A DNA stretch of 64,000 nucleotides from Liolophura sinensis (GCF_032854445.1 NC_088295.1:95719805-95783804), one strand, 5' to 3'. Shown: positions 11,401-23,095, counted from the first letter of the stretch. The notes: generated by a model not told the origin, from the sequence alone. Program-made: numbers and translations.

Positions 11401-14029
11401 CCTGGTGAGGACACACTCCAAGTTATCAAACATCCCTCTGAGGTGTTATGTGAGGACATACTCCAAGTTATCAACCATCCCTCTGAGGTGTTATGTGAGG
11501 ACATACTCCAAGTTATCAACCATCCCTCTGAGGTGTTATGTGAGGACATACTCCAAGTTATCAACCATCCCTCTGAGGTGTTATGTGAGGACATACTCCA
11601 AGTTATCAACCATCCCTCTGAGGTGTTATGTGAGGACATACTCCAAGTTATCAAACATCCCTCTGAGGTGTTATGTGAGGACATACTCCAAGTTATCAAC
11701 CATCCCTCTGAGGTGTTATGTGAGGACATACTCCAAGTTATCAACCATCCCTCTGAGGTGTTATGTGAGGACATACTCCAAGTTATCAAACATCCCTCTG
11801 AGGTGTTATGTGAGGACATACCCCAAGTTATCAAACATCCCGCTGAGGTGCCTGGTGAGGACACACTCCAAGTTATCAAACATCCCTCTGAGGTGTTATG
11901 TGAGGACATACTCCAAGTTATCAACCATCCCTCTGAGGTGTTATGTGAGGACACACTCCAAGTTATCAAACATCCCTCTGAGGTGTTATGTGAGGACATA
12001 CTCCAAGTTATCAAACATCCCTCTGAGGTGTTATGTGAGGACACACTCCAAGTTATCAAACATCCCTCTGAGGTGTTATGTGAGGACATACTCCAAGTTA
12101 TCAAACATCCCTCTGAGGTGCCTGGTGAGGACACACTCCAAGTTATCAAACATCCCTCTGAGGTGTTATGTGAGGACACACTCCAAGTTATCAAACATCC
12201 CTCTGAGGTGTTATGTGAGGACATACTCCAAGTTATCAAACATCCCTCTGAGGTGTTATGTGAGGACATACTCCAAGTTATCAAACATCCCTCTGAGGTG
12301 TTATGTGAGGACATACTCCAAGTTATCAAACATCCCTCTGAGGTGTTATGTGAGGACACACTCCAAGTTATCAAACATCCCTCTGAGGTGTTATGTGAGG
12401 ACATACTCCAAGTTATCAAACATCCCTCTGAGGTGCCTGGTGAGGACACACTCCAAGTTATCAAACATCCCTCTGAGGTGTTATGTGAGGACACACTCCA
12501 AGTTATCAAACATCCCTCTGAGGTGTTATGTGAGGACATACTCCAAGTTATCAAACATCCCTCTGAGGTGTTATGTGAGGACATACTCCAAGTTATCAAA
12601 CATCCCTCTGAGGTGTTATGTGAGGACATACTCCAAGTTATCAAACATCCCTCTGAGGTGTTATGTGAGGACACACTCCAAGTTATCAAACATCCCTCTG
12701 AGGTGTTATGTGAGGACACACTCCAAGTTATCAAACATCCCTCTGAGGTGTTATGTGAGGACACACTCCAAGTTATCAAACATCCCTCTGAGGTGTTATG
12801 TGAGGACATACTCCAAGTTATCAAACATCCCTCTGAGGTGCCTGGTGAGGACACACTCCAAGTTATCAAACATCCCTCTGAGGTGTTATGTGAGGACATA
12901 CTCCAAGTTATCAAACATCCCTCTGAGGTGTTATGTGAGGACACACTCCAAGTTATCAAACATCCCTCTGAGGTGTTATGTGAGGACATACTCCAAGTTA
13001 TCAAACATCCCTCTAAGGTGTTATGTGAGGACATACTCCAAGTTATCAAACATCCCTCTGAGGTGTTATGTGAGGACACACTCCAAGTTATCAAACATCC
13101 CTCTGAGGTGTTATGTGAGGACACACTCCAAGTTATCAAACATCCCTCTGAGGTGTTATGTGAGGACACACTCCAAGTTATCAAACATCCCTCTGAGGTG
13201 TTATGTGAGGACATACTCCAAGTTATCAAACATCCCTCTGAGGTGCCTGGTGAGGACACACTCCAAGTTATCAAACATCCCTCTGAGGTGTTATGTGAGG
13301 ACATACTCCAAGTTATCAAACATCCCTCTGAGGTGTTATGTGAGGACACACTCCAAGTTATCAAACATCCCTCTGAGGTGTTATGTGAGGACACACTCCA
13401 AGTTATCAAACATCCCTCTGAGGTGTTATGTGAGGACATACTCCAAGTTATCAAACATCCCTCTGAGGTGTTATGTGAGGACATACTCCAAGTTATCAAA
13501 CATCCCTCTGAGGTGTTATGTGAGGACACACTCCAAGTTATCAAACATCCCTCTGAGGTGTTATGTGAGGACATACTCCAAGTTATCAAACATCCCTCTG
13601 AGGTGCCTGGTGAGGACACACTCCAAGTTATCAAACATCCCTCTGAGGTGTTATGTGAGGACATACTCCAAGTTATCAAACATCCCTCTGAGGTGTTATG
13701 TGAGGACACACTCCAAGTTATCAAACATCCCTCTGAGGTGTTATGTGAGGACACACTCCAAGTTATCAAACATCCCTCTGAGGTGTTATGTGAGGACACA
13801 CTCCAAGTTATCAAACATCCCTCTGAGGTGTTATGTGAGGACATACTCCAAGTTATCAAACATCCCTCTGAGGTGTTATGTGAGGACATACTCCAAGTTA
13901 TCAACCATCCCTCTGAGGTGTTATGTGAGGACACACTCCAAGTTATCAACCATCCCTCTGAGGTGTTATGTGAGGACACACTCCAAGTTATCAAACATCC
14001 CTCTGAGGTGTTATGTGAGGACATACTCC
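11401..14029. repeat. 45-bp minisatellite, about 58 copies, open in three frames
   Basis: This is a very homogeneous array. Key pieces are CTCCAAGTTATCAAACATCC, CTCTGAGGTG and TTATGTGAGGACATA. The period is a multiple of three and the unit lacks stops in two plus frames and one minus frame, which gives open frames of 885-887 codons (a 15-residue repeat such as EVLCEDILQVIKHPS). I see no signal peptide, unique domain or splice context, and three mutually exclusive frames argue against a gene. A variant unit with CCTGGTGAGG instead of TTATGTGAGG recurs at 11401, 11851, 12121, 12436, 12841, 13246 and 13606. Confidence 0.95.
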
Positions 14030-14224
14030 ACGGCTCAAAGCTCAGATTCAGCCTACATTAAGTGAAAATTAAAACTTCATTTTTAAGAACATGGGTGGAT
14101 AAGGGTTATACACGAACATTGTAAGGAGTTCAAATATTACGAGGGAAACACTTATAACATAGAAAATACATATACACGTACTTCAACCAGCCACAACACA
14201 AGGCATCTATATTGGTGTTCATAT
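14030..14224. other. Unique spacer between arrays
   Basis: A short AT-rich single-copy stretch with no feature seen. Confidence 0.4.
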
Positions 14225-14820
14225 GAGTCCATCTGTTAGCTGGACAGTCCATCAGTTAGCTGGACAGTCCATCAGTTAGCTGGACAGTCCATCAGTTAGC
14301 TGCACAATCTGTCAGTTAGCTGGACAGTCCATCAGTTAGCTGGACAGTCCATCAGTTAGCTGGACAATCCATCAGTTAGCTGGACAATCTGTCAGTTAGC
14401 GGGACAGTCCATCAGTTAGCTGGACAGTCCATCAGTTAGCTGGACAATCTGTCAGTTAGCTGAACAGTCCATCAGTTAGCTGCACAATCTGTCAGTTAGC
14501 TGGGCAGTCCATCAGTTAGCTGATTGCCCTGTCTGATAGCTGGATAGTCTGCCAGTTGGCTGAACAGTTTGTCAGTTAATTGGACAGTCCGTCAGATAGC
14601 TGGACCCTCTGTCTGTTAGCTGGGCAGTCAGCCAGTTAGCTGAACAGTCTATCAGTTAGCTGGATGCTCGGTCAGTTAGCTGGACGCTCCGTCTGTTAGC
14701 TGGATGCTCCATCTATTAGCTGGACAGTCAGCCAGTTAGCTGGATGCTCCATCTATTAGCTGGACAGTCAGCCAGTTAGCTGGACAGCCTGTCAGTTAGC
14801 TGGACACTCCATCCGTTAGT
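14225..14820. repeat. 20-bp minisatellite, about 30 copies
   Basis: The unit is CAGTTAGCTGGACAGTCCAT. The left two thirds are near identical; the right third is diverged (TCTGTTAGC, GATGCTCC, CAGTCAGCC). No open frame of interest. Confidence 0.93.
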
Positions 14821-15009
14821 TTCACAGTCCAATCTCTGTGTGTTCTCACATTACAATGACACATACATGACTAATGTTGATAACACCTCATCTGCCACAG
14901 GATTCACTCCAACTGTTGTCATGTGAACACATTTAAAATTTGAAGGTTCCACGAGTACTCTCAGCCAGCGTCAGCCCTTGTAGCTGTGTGACTCTTTAAA
15001 AGTGTGAAA
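14821..15009. other. Unique spacer 3' of RBM42
   Basis: Single-copy sequence downstream of RBM42 in its orientation. I looked for TTTATT or TTTAAT (minus-strand poly(A) signals) and did not find a canonical one. Confidence 0.4.
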
Positions 15010-15730
15010 CTAATCCTGACACCAGCTGTATAGACAATGTCCCTGTAATGACATCTGTCCTGATCCCAGGTGTATGGACACATCCCTGGAATAACACCTA
15101 TCTTGATACCAGCTGTATGGACAGTGTTCCTACAATGACACCAATCGTGGCACCAGCTGTATGGACACTTCCCTGGAATGACATCTATCCTGATCCCAGG
15201 TGTATGGACACTGTCCCTGGATTGACACCAATCCTGGCACCAGCTGTATGGACACTGTCCCTAGAATGACACCTGATACCAGCTGTATGGACACTTCCCT
15301 AAAATGAAACCAATCCTGATACCAGCTGCATGGACAGTGTTCCTACAATGACACCAATCATGGCACCAGCTGTATGGACAGTGTTCCTACAATGACACCA
15401 ATCGTGGCACCAGCTGTATGGACACTTCCCTGGAATGAAACCAATCCCGATACCAGCTGTATGGACACTGTCCCTGGATTGACACCAATCCTGGCACCAG
15501 CTGTATGGACACTGTCCCTAAAATGACACCTGATACCAGCTGTATGGACACCTCTCTGGAATGAAGCCAATCCTGATACCAGTTGTATGGACACTGTCCC
15601 TGGATTGACACCAATCATGGCACCAGCTGTATGGACACTGTCCCTAAAATGTCACCAATCCTGACACCAGCTGTATGGATAATTTCCCGGAATGACACCA
15701 ATCCTGTCACCAGCTGTATGAACCTTTCCC
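15010..15730. repeat. About 43-bp minisatellite abutting the RBM42 stop codon
   Basis: Units carry CACCAGCTGTATGGACACTG, TCCCTGGAATGACACC and AATCCTG. There are about 16 copies with indels. The array ends about 15 bases from the RBM42 stop codon, so the RBM42 3' UTR must run into it unless transcription ends almost at once. Short open frames here are artefacts. Confidence 0.9.
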
Positions 15731-15743
15731 CATCATGAGAGCA

Positions 15744-15856
15744 TCACCTGAATCCCAGCAGCTTTTTCTCCTTTTCCTTCTTCCTGACCACATCAATGTT
15801 ACGCTCTCTCCATGTGCTCTTCCTCAGCTTTATTGGCCTATTTCCCACATATTTCC
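15744..15856 (-). CDS. RBM42: RBM42 last coding exon (C-terminus)
   Basis: On the minus strand the acceptor TTGTGTTTTCAG precedes GGAAATATGTG. In phase 1 the exon completes Gly and reads KYVGNRPIKLRKSTWRERN, then IDVVRKKEKEKKLLGFR and TGA (15744-15746). This is the end of the RRM (its last strand contains the conserved RPIKLRKS) followed by the basic, highly conserved RBM42 tail, known elsewhere as a W-K/R-x-R-N-x-D-V-V-R-K-K pattern. The phase matches the donor of the RRM exon at 54014, 38 kb away in the window. The exon is intact. The closest alternative would be another RRM protein, but the tail is specific to RBM42. Confidence 0.93.
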
Positions 15857-16856
15857 CTGAAAACACAAGGGAAAAAAAATTAACATAACATTTTAAGACA
15901 CTCACATGTAATGAGCTTAGCTTTTAGCACACAACATGGTGAAGTACGTTTAGGTGAAAAAACAGTAAATTCCATTGTCCCTACATCGTCTGTGATTCTG
16001 GATTGCCACTTCCTGATCAGGCGAGTTGAGAGACTTGAGAGCTGCAGGCTATGCCCAAATGGGGTATTTGAATTTAAATCTTGCGCAGCTGAATTACCAT
16101 GCTGGGTGACGTCATTTTTCTTTCACACTAAATTTATACCCTGCGCAGAAATGACTACACTGACATCATTTCTCTTTGTGACATGGCATTCCATGACGCA
16201 TCACTGTGACGTCACGCCACTATAGCAGGGCTGTCTGCAGTCGACATACCTAGCATGATGCTTTTTAGTTCAGCTTTAAATATGTACAAATTGGCTTTCT
16301 ATTTAATTAACATTGTTGGGACAAAATCCTTATCTGCATGTTGACAAGGGTATGTGGAGATTTAACCTTTCACAGCCAGGATTTAAATCCCCATGTACCC
16401 TTCTCAACATGCAGATAACTTACAAGGTCTGTGAAATTTTGCTCACTATACTTAAAGTCCACTTTTATTTTCACCTCTGACAGCAGTTTTTGTGAAATTC
16501 TGTGTACAATGTAATGTCCACTCATGCACATAAACAAGCTATTCCAAGATTAAAGACTGGGTTAGTTCAGGTGAAGAAAACATTTGTGGCATCTAAAGTA
16601 GTCTCACAAATCACATGGCTGGAATATATCCAGTTCTTATTGACGTTCTTGTCTAGTTTTTATTTTGCTTTAAATCTTTGACACGTTTTGAGGTACAGTA
16701 TCATGGCAGCCAGGAAGTTTCGCAGAATTCAAAAATAGCTTCCATAAGCTATAACTACATGTATCAAACATTCACAGATATGATACTCAGATAAACATAA
16801 TTTCCTGAAATAAATGTCAATACTGATTTACCACAGAGCTACATGTATGATCTGTC
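15857..16856. other. RBM42: Unique part of the RBM42 long intron
   Basis: Single-copy intron sequence just upstream of the last RBM42 exon in transcription order. It holds an inverted repeat at 16330-16418 (separate entry). A 104-codon plus-strand frame at 15911-16225 shows no family features. Confidence 0.5.
16330..16418 (+). other. 36-bp inverted repeat with 17-nt loop
   Basis: The left arm 16330-16365 begins TTATCTGCATGTTGAC; the right arm 16383-16418 is its reverse complement with four differences. As plus-strand RNA two of these are G-U pairs and two are mismatches, so the stem is strong. The loop is CTTTCACAGCCAGG and neighbouring bases. Total length is 89 nt. It could be a hairpin RNA, a microRNA-like precursor or the remnant of a small inverted-repeat transposon. 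Nothing in the sequence decides between these. Confidence 0.7.
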
Positions 16857-17441
16857 AGCATACACCACATTTACCAACCACACACAAACCTTCCTGTAGG
16901 TGACATACAAATACACCATATTTACCAAACACACACAAACCTTCCTGTAGGTGACATACAGATACACCATATTTACCAAACACACACAAACCTTCCTGTA
17001 GGTGACATACAGATACACCATCTTTACCAACCACATACAAACCTTCCTGTAGGTGACATACAGATACACCATGTTTACCAACCACACACAAACCTTCCTG
17101 TAGGTGACATACAGATACACCATATTTACCAAACACACACAAACCTTCCTGTAGGTGACATACAGATACACCATATTTACCAAACACACACAAACCTTCC
17201 TGTATGTGACATACAGATACACCATCTTTACCAACCACATACAAACCTTCCTGTAGGTGACATACAGATACACCATATTTACCAACCACACACAAACCTT
17301 CCTGTAGGTGACATACAGATACACCATCTTTACCAACCACACACAAACCTTCCTGTAGGTGACATACAGATACACCATATTTACCAACCACACACAAACC
17401 TTCCTGTAGGTGACATACAGATACACCATATTTACCAACCA
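16857..17441. repeat. 51-bp minisatellite, about 11 copies
   Basis: Units carry ACACCATATTTACCAACCAC, ACACAAACCTTCCTGTAGGT and GACATACAGAT. The 51-bp period keeps two minus frames open (201-205 codons, unit VWLVNMVYLYVTYRKVC). These are not supported as genes: the frames begin and end with the array. Confidence 0.93.
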
Positions 17442-17512
17442 CATTGGCAGAAGAAAATGATAAACTGTGCATACGCCTGCGTGAACATCATTAACTGCTT
17501 ATTCATTGTCAT

Positions 17513-18298
17513 CAAGGCCCCACAAACTGTGAGAACGGTAAAATCTCACCAACGCCACACAAACTATGAGAATGGTAAAATCTCACCAAAGCCCCACAAT
17601 CTATGAGAATGGTAAAATCTCACCAAGGCCCCACAAACTATGAGAGTGGGAAAATCTCATCAAGGCCCCACAAACTGTGAGAGTGGGAAAATCTCACCAA
17701 AGCCCCACAATCCATGACAGTGGGAAAATCTCATCAACGCTCCACAAACTGTGGGAGTGGAAAATCTCACCAAAGCCCCACAAACTGTGAGAGAGGGAAA
17801 ATCTCACCAAAGCCCCACAATCTATGAGTGTGGGAAAATCTCACCAAGGCCCCACAAACTGTGAGATGGGAAAATCTCAGCAAGGCTGCACAAACTGTGA
17901 GATGGGAAAATCTCACCAAGGCTGCACAAACTGTGAGATGAGAAATCTCACCAAGACCCTACAAACTGTGAGACAGGAAAATCTTACCAAGGCCCCAAAA
18001 ACTGAGAAAGTGGGAAAATCTCGCCAAGGCCTCACAAACTGTGAAAGTGGGAAAATGTCACCAAGGCCCCACAAATTGTGAGATGAAAAAATGTCACCAA
18101 GGCCCCACAAACTGTGAAAGTGGGAAAATCTCACCAAGGCCCCACAAACTGTAAGAGCGGGAGAATATCACCAAAGCCCCTCAAACTGTGAGAGGGGGAA
18201 AATCTCATCATGGCCCCACAAACTGTGAGAGTGGGAAAACCTCACCAAGGCCCCACAAACTGTGAGAGTGGGAAAATCTCACCTAGGCCCCACAAACT
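17513..18298. repeat. About 37-bp minisatellite, about 21 copies
   Basis: Units carry CCCCACAAACTGTGAGAGTG and GGAAAATCTCACCAAGG. Variants with small deletions cluster at 17860-17990. No gene. Confidence 0.92.
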
Positions 18299-18299
18299 T

Positions 18300-18386
18300 A
18301 CTCTTCCCAAGATACGGTTTGAACCTGCACCTCTTATGTACTTGGACTTTGAAGGTTTAACCACTCAACAATCTCCATTTGGTTAG
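18300..18386 (-). repeat. tRNA-like (SINE head) fragment
   Basis: Read on the minus strand, the sequence has an A-box-like TTGAGTGGTTAAACC and, about 36 bases on, a good B box GGTTCAAACC (18316-18325). The spacing and sequence recall a tRNA-Leu-like Pol III promoter. No folded acceptor stem is evident, so I call it a tRNA-derived fragment and not a functional tRNA. Confidence 0.5.
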
Positions 18387-18454
18387 AAGCTGATACGCCA
18401 ACTATGGTGAAGTGTTTTACTGTGACACGCATGCTAATCATCAAGCAGCAGTTT

Positions 18455-18765
18455 ACCTCCTATACCTCCTATACCCCTATACCCCTATACCTCCTATACC
18501 CCCTACACCTCCTATACCCCTATACCTCCTATATCCCCTATACCTCCTATACCCCCTACACCTCCTATACCCCTATACCTCCTATATCCCCTATACCTCA
18601 TATACCCCTATACCTCCTATATCCCCTATACCTCATATACCCCCTACACCTCCTATACCCCCTATATCCCCTATACCTCCTATACCCCTATACCTCCTAT
18701 ACCCCTATACCTCCTATACCCCCTACCCCTCCTATACCCCCTACACCTCCTATACCCCATATAGC
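18455..18765. repeat. Low-complexity CTCCTATACCCC array
   Basis: Short modules CTCCTATACC, CCTATACCTC, CCTACACCTC and CCTATATCC are reshuffled in 6-12 bp steps. The plus strand has almost no G. Proline/tyrosine-rich open frames (123-136 codons) are artefacts. Confidence 0.92.
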
Positions 18766-19424
18766 TCTACAATAATTACTCAACCAAAAAGTTCAAATTA
18801 CCACTCAAGACATCCAGGCTAACTTAAATATAAAATTTCAAGGGTTTTTTTTCTACAGACTTCAAAACTTTCAAAATCATACCATTTGTGACATGCTGGC
18901 ATATTTTTCCATGGTATTTTTAGGGTGAATTGATACATGTACTAATAGGATAAATAAGAGAGGAGCTAGCAGATTGCAACTGATGTGGGCAATGCTCAGC
19001 CCTGTCCGGTCACACTGGCCTACTGTACACTGTATAAACTGTGTTACACATCAGGCATCTTGGGGGGCATTGGGGGGGGGGGCGCTGAGAGTGTGGGTGG
19101 GTGTGTGATGGGGAGAGCTGTGCAATGAAGAACCCCATTTATCTGGCCCTCCGTTAGACAGGATAATGACAGTTATCAGTTATCTTCTGTAGAGAGTGTG
19201 CTGCATCAAGGCCAATCAGAAGTTAGCATAATGACCACTGCTTCCTGCAGGTTTTCTCTCTGTTTACTAGGGCTGTCATTATGTGTTGGCTCTACATAAG
19301 GTCTGGATTCCCATAAAATAAATCAAAGACACATCATTTCTAACACCCCAACATTACTAGATGATCCATGCAAAAGTAGATCCCAACAGAACATGAAAAT
19401 TAATGTCTATTAAGGTCATACAGA
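18766..19424. other. Unique intron DNA with a poly-G tract
   Basis: Single-copy sequence within the RBM42 long intron. It contains long runs of G at about 19060-19082 followed by GGGTGGG near 19097, a possible quadruplex. No exon or RNA gene seen. Confidence 0.45.
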
Positions 19425-21335
19425 TACTCAAACATCACCAGGTCAGGTCTGCAAACTACTGAAACATCACCTGGTTAGGTGTGCAAACTTCTGAAACATC
19501 ACCAGGTCAGGTCAGGTCTGCAAACTACTGAAACATCACCAAGTCAGGTCAGGTCTGGTCTAGCCTGCAAACAGGTCAGGTCAGGTCTGCAAACTACTGA
19601 AACATCACCAGGTCAGGTCAGGTCTGCAAACAGGTCAGGTCAGGTGTGCAAACTACTGAAACATCACCAGGTCAGGGGTGCAAACTTCTGAAACATAACC
19701 AGGTCAAGTCAGCAAACTACTAAAACATCACAAGGTCAGGTGAGCTAGAAACTGAAACATCACCAGATCAGGTCATGTCAGGTCAGTAAAATACAGAAAC
19801 GTGATCGGGTCAGGTCAGTAAAATACTGAAACATCACCGGGTAAGGTCAATCAACTACTGGAACATCACTGGGTCAGGTCAGCAAAATCCTGAAACATCA
19901 CCTGGTCAGGTCAATCAACTACTGAAACATCACCGGGTCAGATCAATCAGGTCAGGTCAGGTCAGTAAAATACTGAAACGTGACCAGGTCAGGTCAGTAA
20001 AATACTGAAACATCACCGGGTAAGGTCAGTAAAATACTGAAACATCACCTGGTCAGGTCAATCAACTACTGAAACATCACCAGATCAGGTCACGTCAGGT
20101 CAGTAAAATACAGAAACGTGATCGGGTCAGGTCAGTAAAATACTGAAACATCACCGGGTAAGGTCAATCAAATACTGGAACATCACTGGGTCAGGTCAGC
20201 AAAATACTGAAACATCACCTGGTCAGGTCAATCAACTACTGAAACATCACCGGGTCAGATCAATCAGGTCAGGTCAGGTCAGTAAAATACTGAAACGTGA
20301 CCGGGTAAGGTCAGCAAAATACTGAAACATCACCAGGTCAGGTCAATCAACTACTGAAACATCACCTGGTCAGGTCAATCATCTACTGAAACATCACCAG
20401 GTCAGGTCAATCAACTACTGAAACATCACCGGGTCAGATCAATCATCTACTGAAACATCACCGGGTCAGATCAATCATCTACTGAAACATCACCTGGTCA
20501 GGTCAATCAACTATTGAAACATCACTGGGTCAGATCAATCAGGTCAGGTCAGGTCAGTAAAATACTGAAATGTGACCGGGTAAGGTCAGCAAAATACTGA
20601 AACATCATCAGGTCAGGTCAATCAACTACTGAAACATCACCGGGTCAGATCAATCATCTACTGAAACATCACCTGGTCAGGTCAATCATCTACTGAAACA
20701 TCACCTGGTCAGGTCAATCATCTACTGAAACATCACCTGGTCAGGTCAATCATCTACTGAAACATCACCGGGTCAGGTCAATCATCTACTGAAACATCAC
20801 CTGGTCAGGTCAATCATCTACTGAAACATCACCGGGTCAGGTCAATCATCTACTGAAACATCACCTGGTCAGGTCAATCATCTACTGAAACATCACCTGG
20901 TCAGGTCAATCATCTACTGAAACATCACCTGGTCAGATCAATCATCTACTGAAACATCACCTGGTCAGGTCAATCATCTACTGAAACATCACCTGGTCAG
21001 ATCAATCATCTACTGAAACATCACCTGGTCAGGTCAATCATCTACTGAAACATCACCGGGTCAGGTCAATCATCTACTGAAACATCACCTGGTCAGGTCA
21101 ATCATCTACTGAAACATCACCTGGTCAGATCAATCATCTACTGAAACATCACCTGGTCAGGTCAATCATCTACTGAAACATCACCGGGTCAGGTCAATCA
21201 TCTACTGAAACATCACCTGGTCAGGTCAATTAAATACTGAAACATCACCTGGTCAGATCAATCATCTACTGAAACATCACTGGGTCAGGTCAATCAACTA
21301 CTGAAACATCACCTGGTCAGGTCAATACTGGCAGA
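19425..21335. repeat. 32-bp minisatellite, about 55 copies
   Basis: The core unit is AATCATCTACTGAAACATCA followed by CCTGGTCAGGTC. The right half (20640-21330) is highly regular. The left half mixes CAGGTCAGGTCAG expansions, AGTAAAATACTG and GCAAACTACTG variants. A block of about 280 bp recurs near 19770 and 20090. Confidence 0.93.
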
Positions 21336-23095
21336 TGTAAGCTAGTGTAAAAATAAACCCATACTGGCAGAAGTATTTATTTATTTATTTATTTGATTGG
21401 TGTTTTACGCCATACTCAATGCCATACGATGGCAGCCAGCATTATGGTGGGTGGAAACCGGGCAGAGCCCGGGGAAACCCACGACAATCCGCAGGTTGCC
21501 GGCAGACCTTCCCACATACGGCCTTAGATGAAGCCAGCATGAGCTGGACTTCATCTAATCTCACAGCGATCACATTGGTGAGAGACTGCTGAGCTAACGC
21601 GCTAACCAACTGAGCCACGGAGGCCCCCTACTGGCAGAAGTAGGCTAGTGTAACTAGATTCATACTGGCAAATGTAAGCTAGTGTAACTAGAGACCCACA
21701 CTGGCAGATGTTAGCTAGTGTAACTACATGTAAAGACCCATGCTGACAAATGTAAGGCTAGTGTAACTACAGACTCATGCTGGTTGAAGTAAGCTACTGT
21801 AATCATACACTCAACCTGACAGATGTCAGCTAGTGTATTACTATAGGCCCATTTGGACAGATGTGAGCTAGTGTAACTATACACCCATAACGGCAGAGGT
21901 AAGCTAGTGTAATGGCAGACCCATACATCCAGATGTAAGCTAGTGTAACTATAGACCCATAGTGGCACATGTAAGCTAGTGTAACTATAGACTCATAGAA
22001 AAAAATGTAAGCTAGTGTACCCATAGACCCATACTGACAGATGTAAGCTACTGTAACCATAGACCCATACTAGCAGATGTAAGCTAGTCTAACCATAAAA
22101 CCTCACTGGCTGATGCAACGCAGTGTAATCATAGACCCATACTAACAGATGTAAGCTAGTTTAACTACATGTATAGACCCATACTGGCAGATGTAAGCTA
22201 GTGTAGCAACAGACCCATACTGGCAGATGCAAGCTAGTGTAACCATAGACCCATACTAACAGACATAAGCTAGTTTAACTTCATGTATAGACCCATACTG
22301 GCAGATGTAAGCTAGTGTAGCCATAGACCCATACTGGCAGATGCAAGCTAGTGTAACCACAGACCCATACTAACAGATGAAAGCTAGTTTAACTACATGT
22401 ATAGACCCATACTGGCAGATGTAAGCTAGTGTAGCAACAGACCCATACTGGCAGATGCAAGCTAGTGTAAGCATAGACCCATACTAACAGACATAAGCTA
22501 GTTTAACTTCATGTATAGACCCATACTGGCAGATGTAAGCTAGTGTAGCCATAGACCCATACTGGCAGATGCAAGCTTGTGTAACCACAGACCCATACTA
22601 ACAGATGAAAGCTAGTTTAACTACATGTATAGACCCATACTGGCAGATGTAAGCTAGTGTAGCCATAGATCCAGACTGACAGATGTAAGCTAGTGTAGCC
22701 ATAGATCCAGACTGGCAGATGCAAGCTAGTGTAACCATAGACCCATACTGGCAGATGTAAACTAGTCTAACCATAAAACCATACTGGCAGGTGTAAGCTA
22801 GTTTAACTATAGACCCATAGTGACAGATGTAAGCTAGTTTAACTACATGTATAAATCCATAGTGGTAGATGTAAGCTAGTGTAACCATAAAACCATACTG
22901 GCTGATGTAAGCTACTGTAGTGTAACTATAGACCCATACTGGCTGATGTAAGCTAGTCTAACCATAAAACCACACTGGCTGATGTAAGCTAGTGCAACTA
23001 CAGACATACACTGGAAGGTGTAAGCCAAAACAATAGACATATTCTGGAAGATGTAAGCTACTAAGTTATAACTATATAGCCATACCACCAGAGGG
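21336..23095. repeat. About 36-bp minisatellite split by a SINE
   Basis: Units carry AGACCCATACTGGCAGATGT and AAGCTAGTGTAACCAT. Blocks of several units recur as higher-order repeats (compare 22170-22400 with 22390-22620, each with TTAACTACATGTATAGACCC). The array is interrupted at 21376-21628 by a SINE. Short minus-strand frames are artefacts. Confidence 0.92.
21376..21628 (-). mobile_element. Near-complete tRNA-derived SINE (family A) with target-site duplication
   Basis: On the minus strand the element starts with a tRNA-like head, GCCTCCGTGGCTCAGTTGGT followed by TAGCGCG (A box), and ends in an AT-rich tail of TAAA repeats. Its conserved body carries AGTCCAGCTCATGCTGGC and CCACCCACCATAATGCTGGC. 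It is flanked on both sides by the 14-bp direct repeat TACTGGCAGAAGTA (21362-21375 and 21629-21642), which belongs to the host minisatellite. This shows retrotransposition into an already existing array. Other copies lie at 4804, 37377, 47378, 54420 and 59368. Confidence 0.9.

Noticed and set aside
11367-14065. Three overlapping open frames of 885-887 codons
   Set aside because: All are products of a 45-bp repeat. They exclude each other, start and end with the array and have no non-repetitive domain.
16839-17472. Minus-strand frames of about 200 codons with a 17-residue repeat
   Set aside because: Artefact of the 51-bp array; two frames are open at once.
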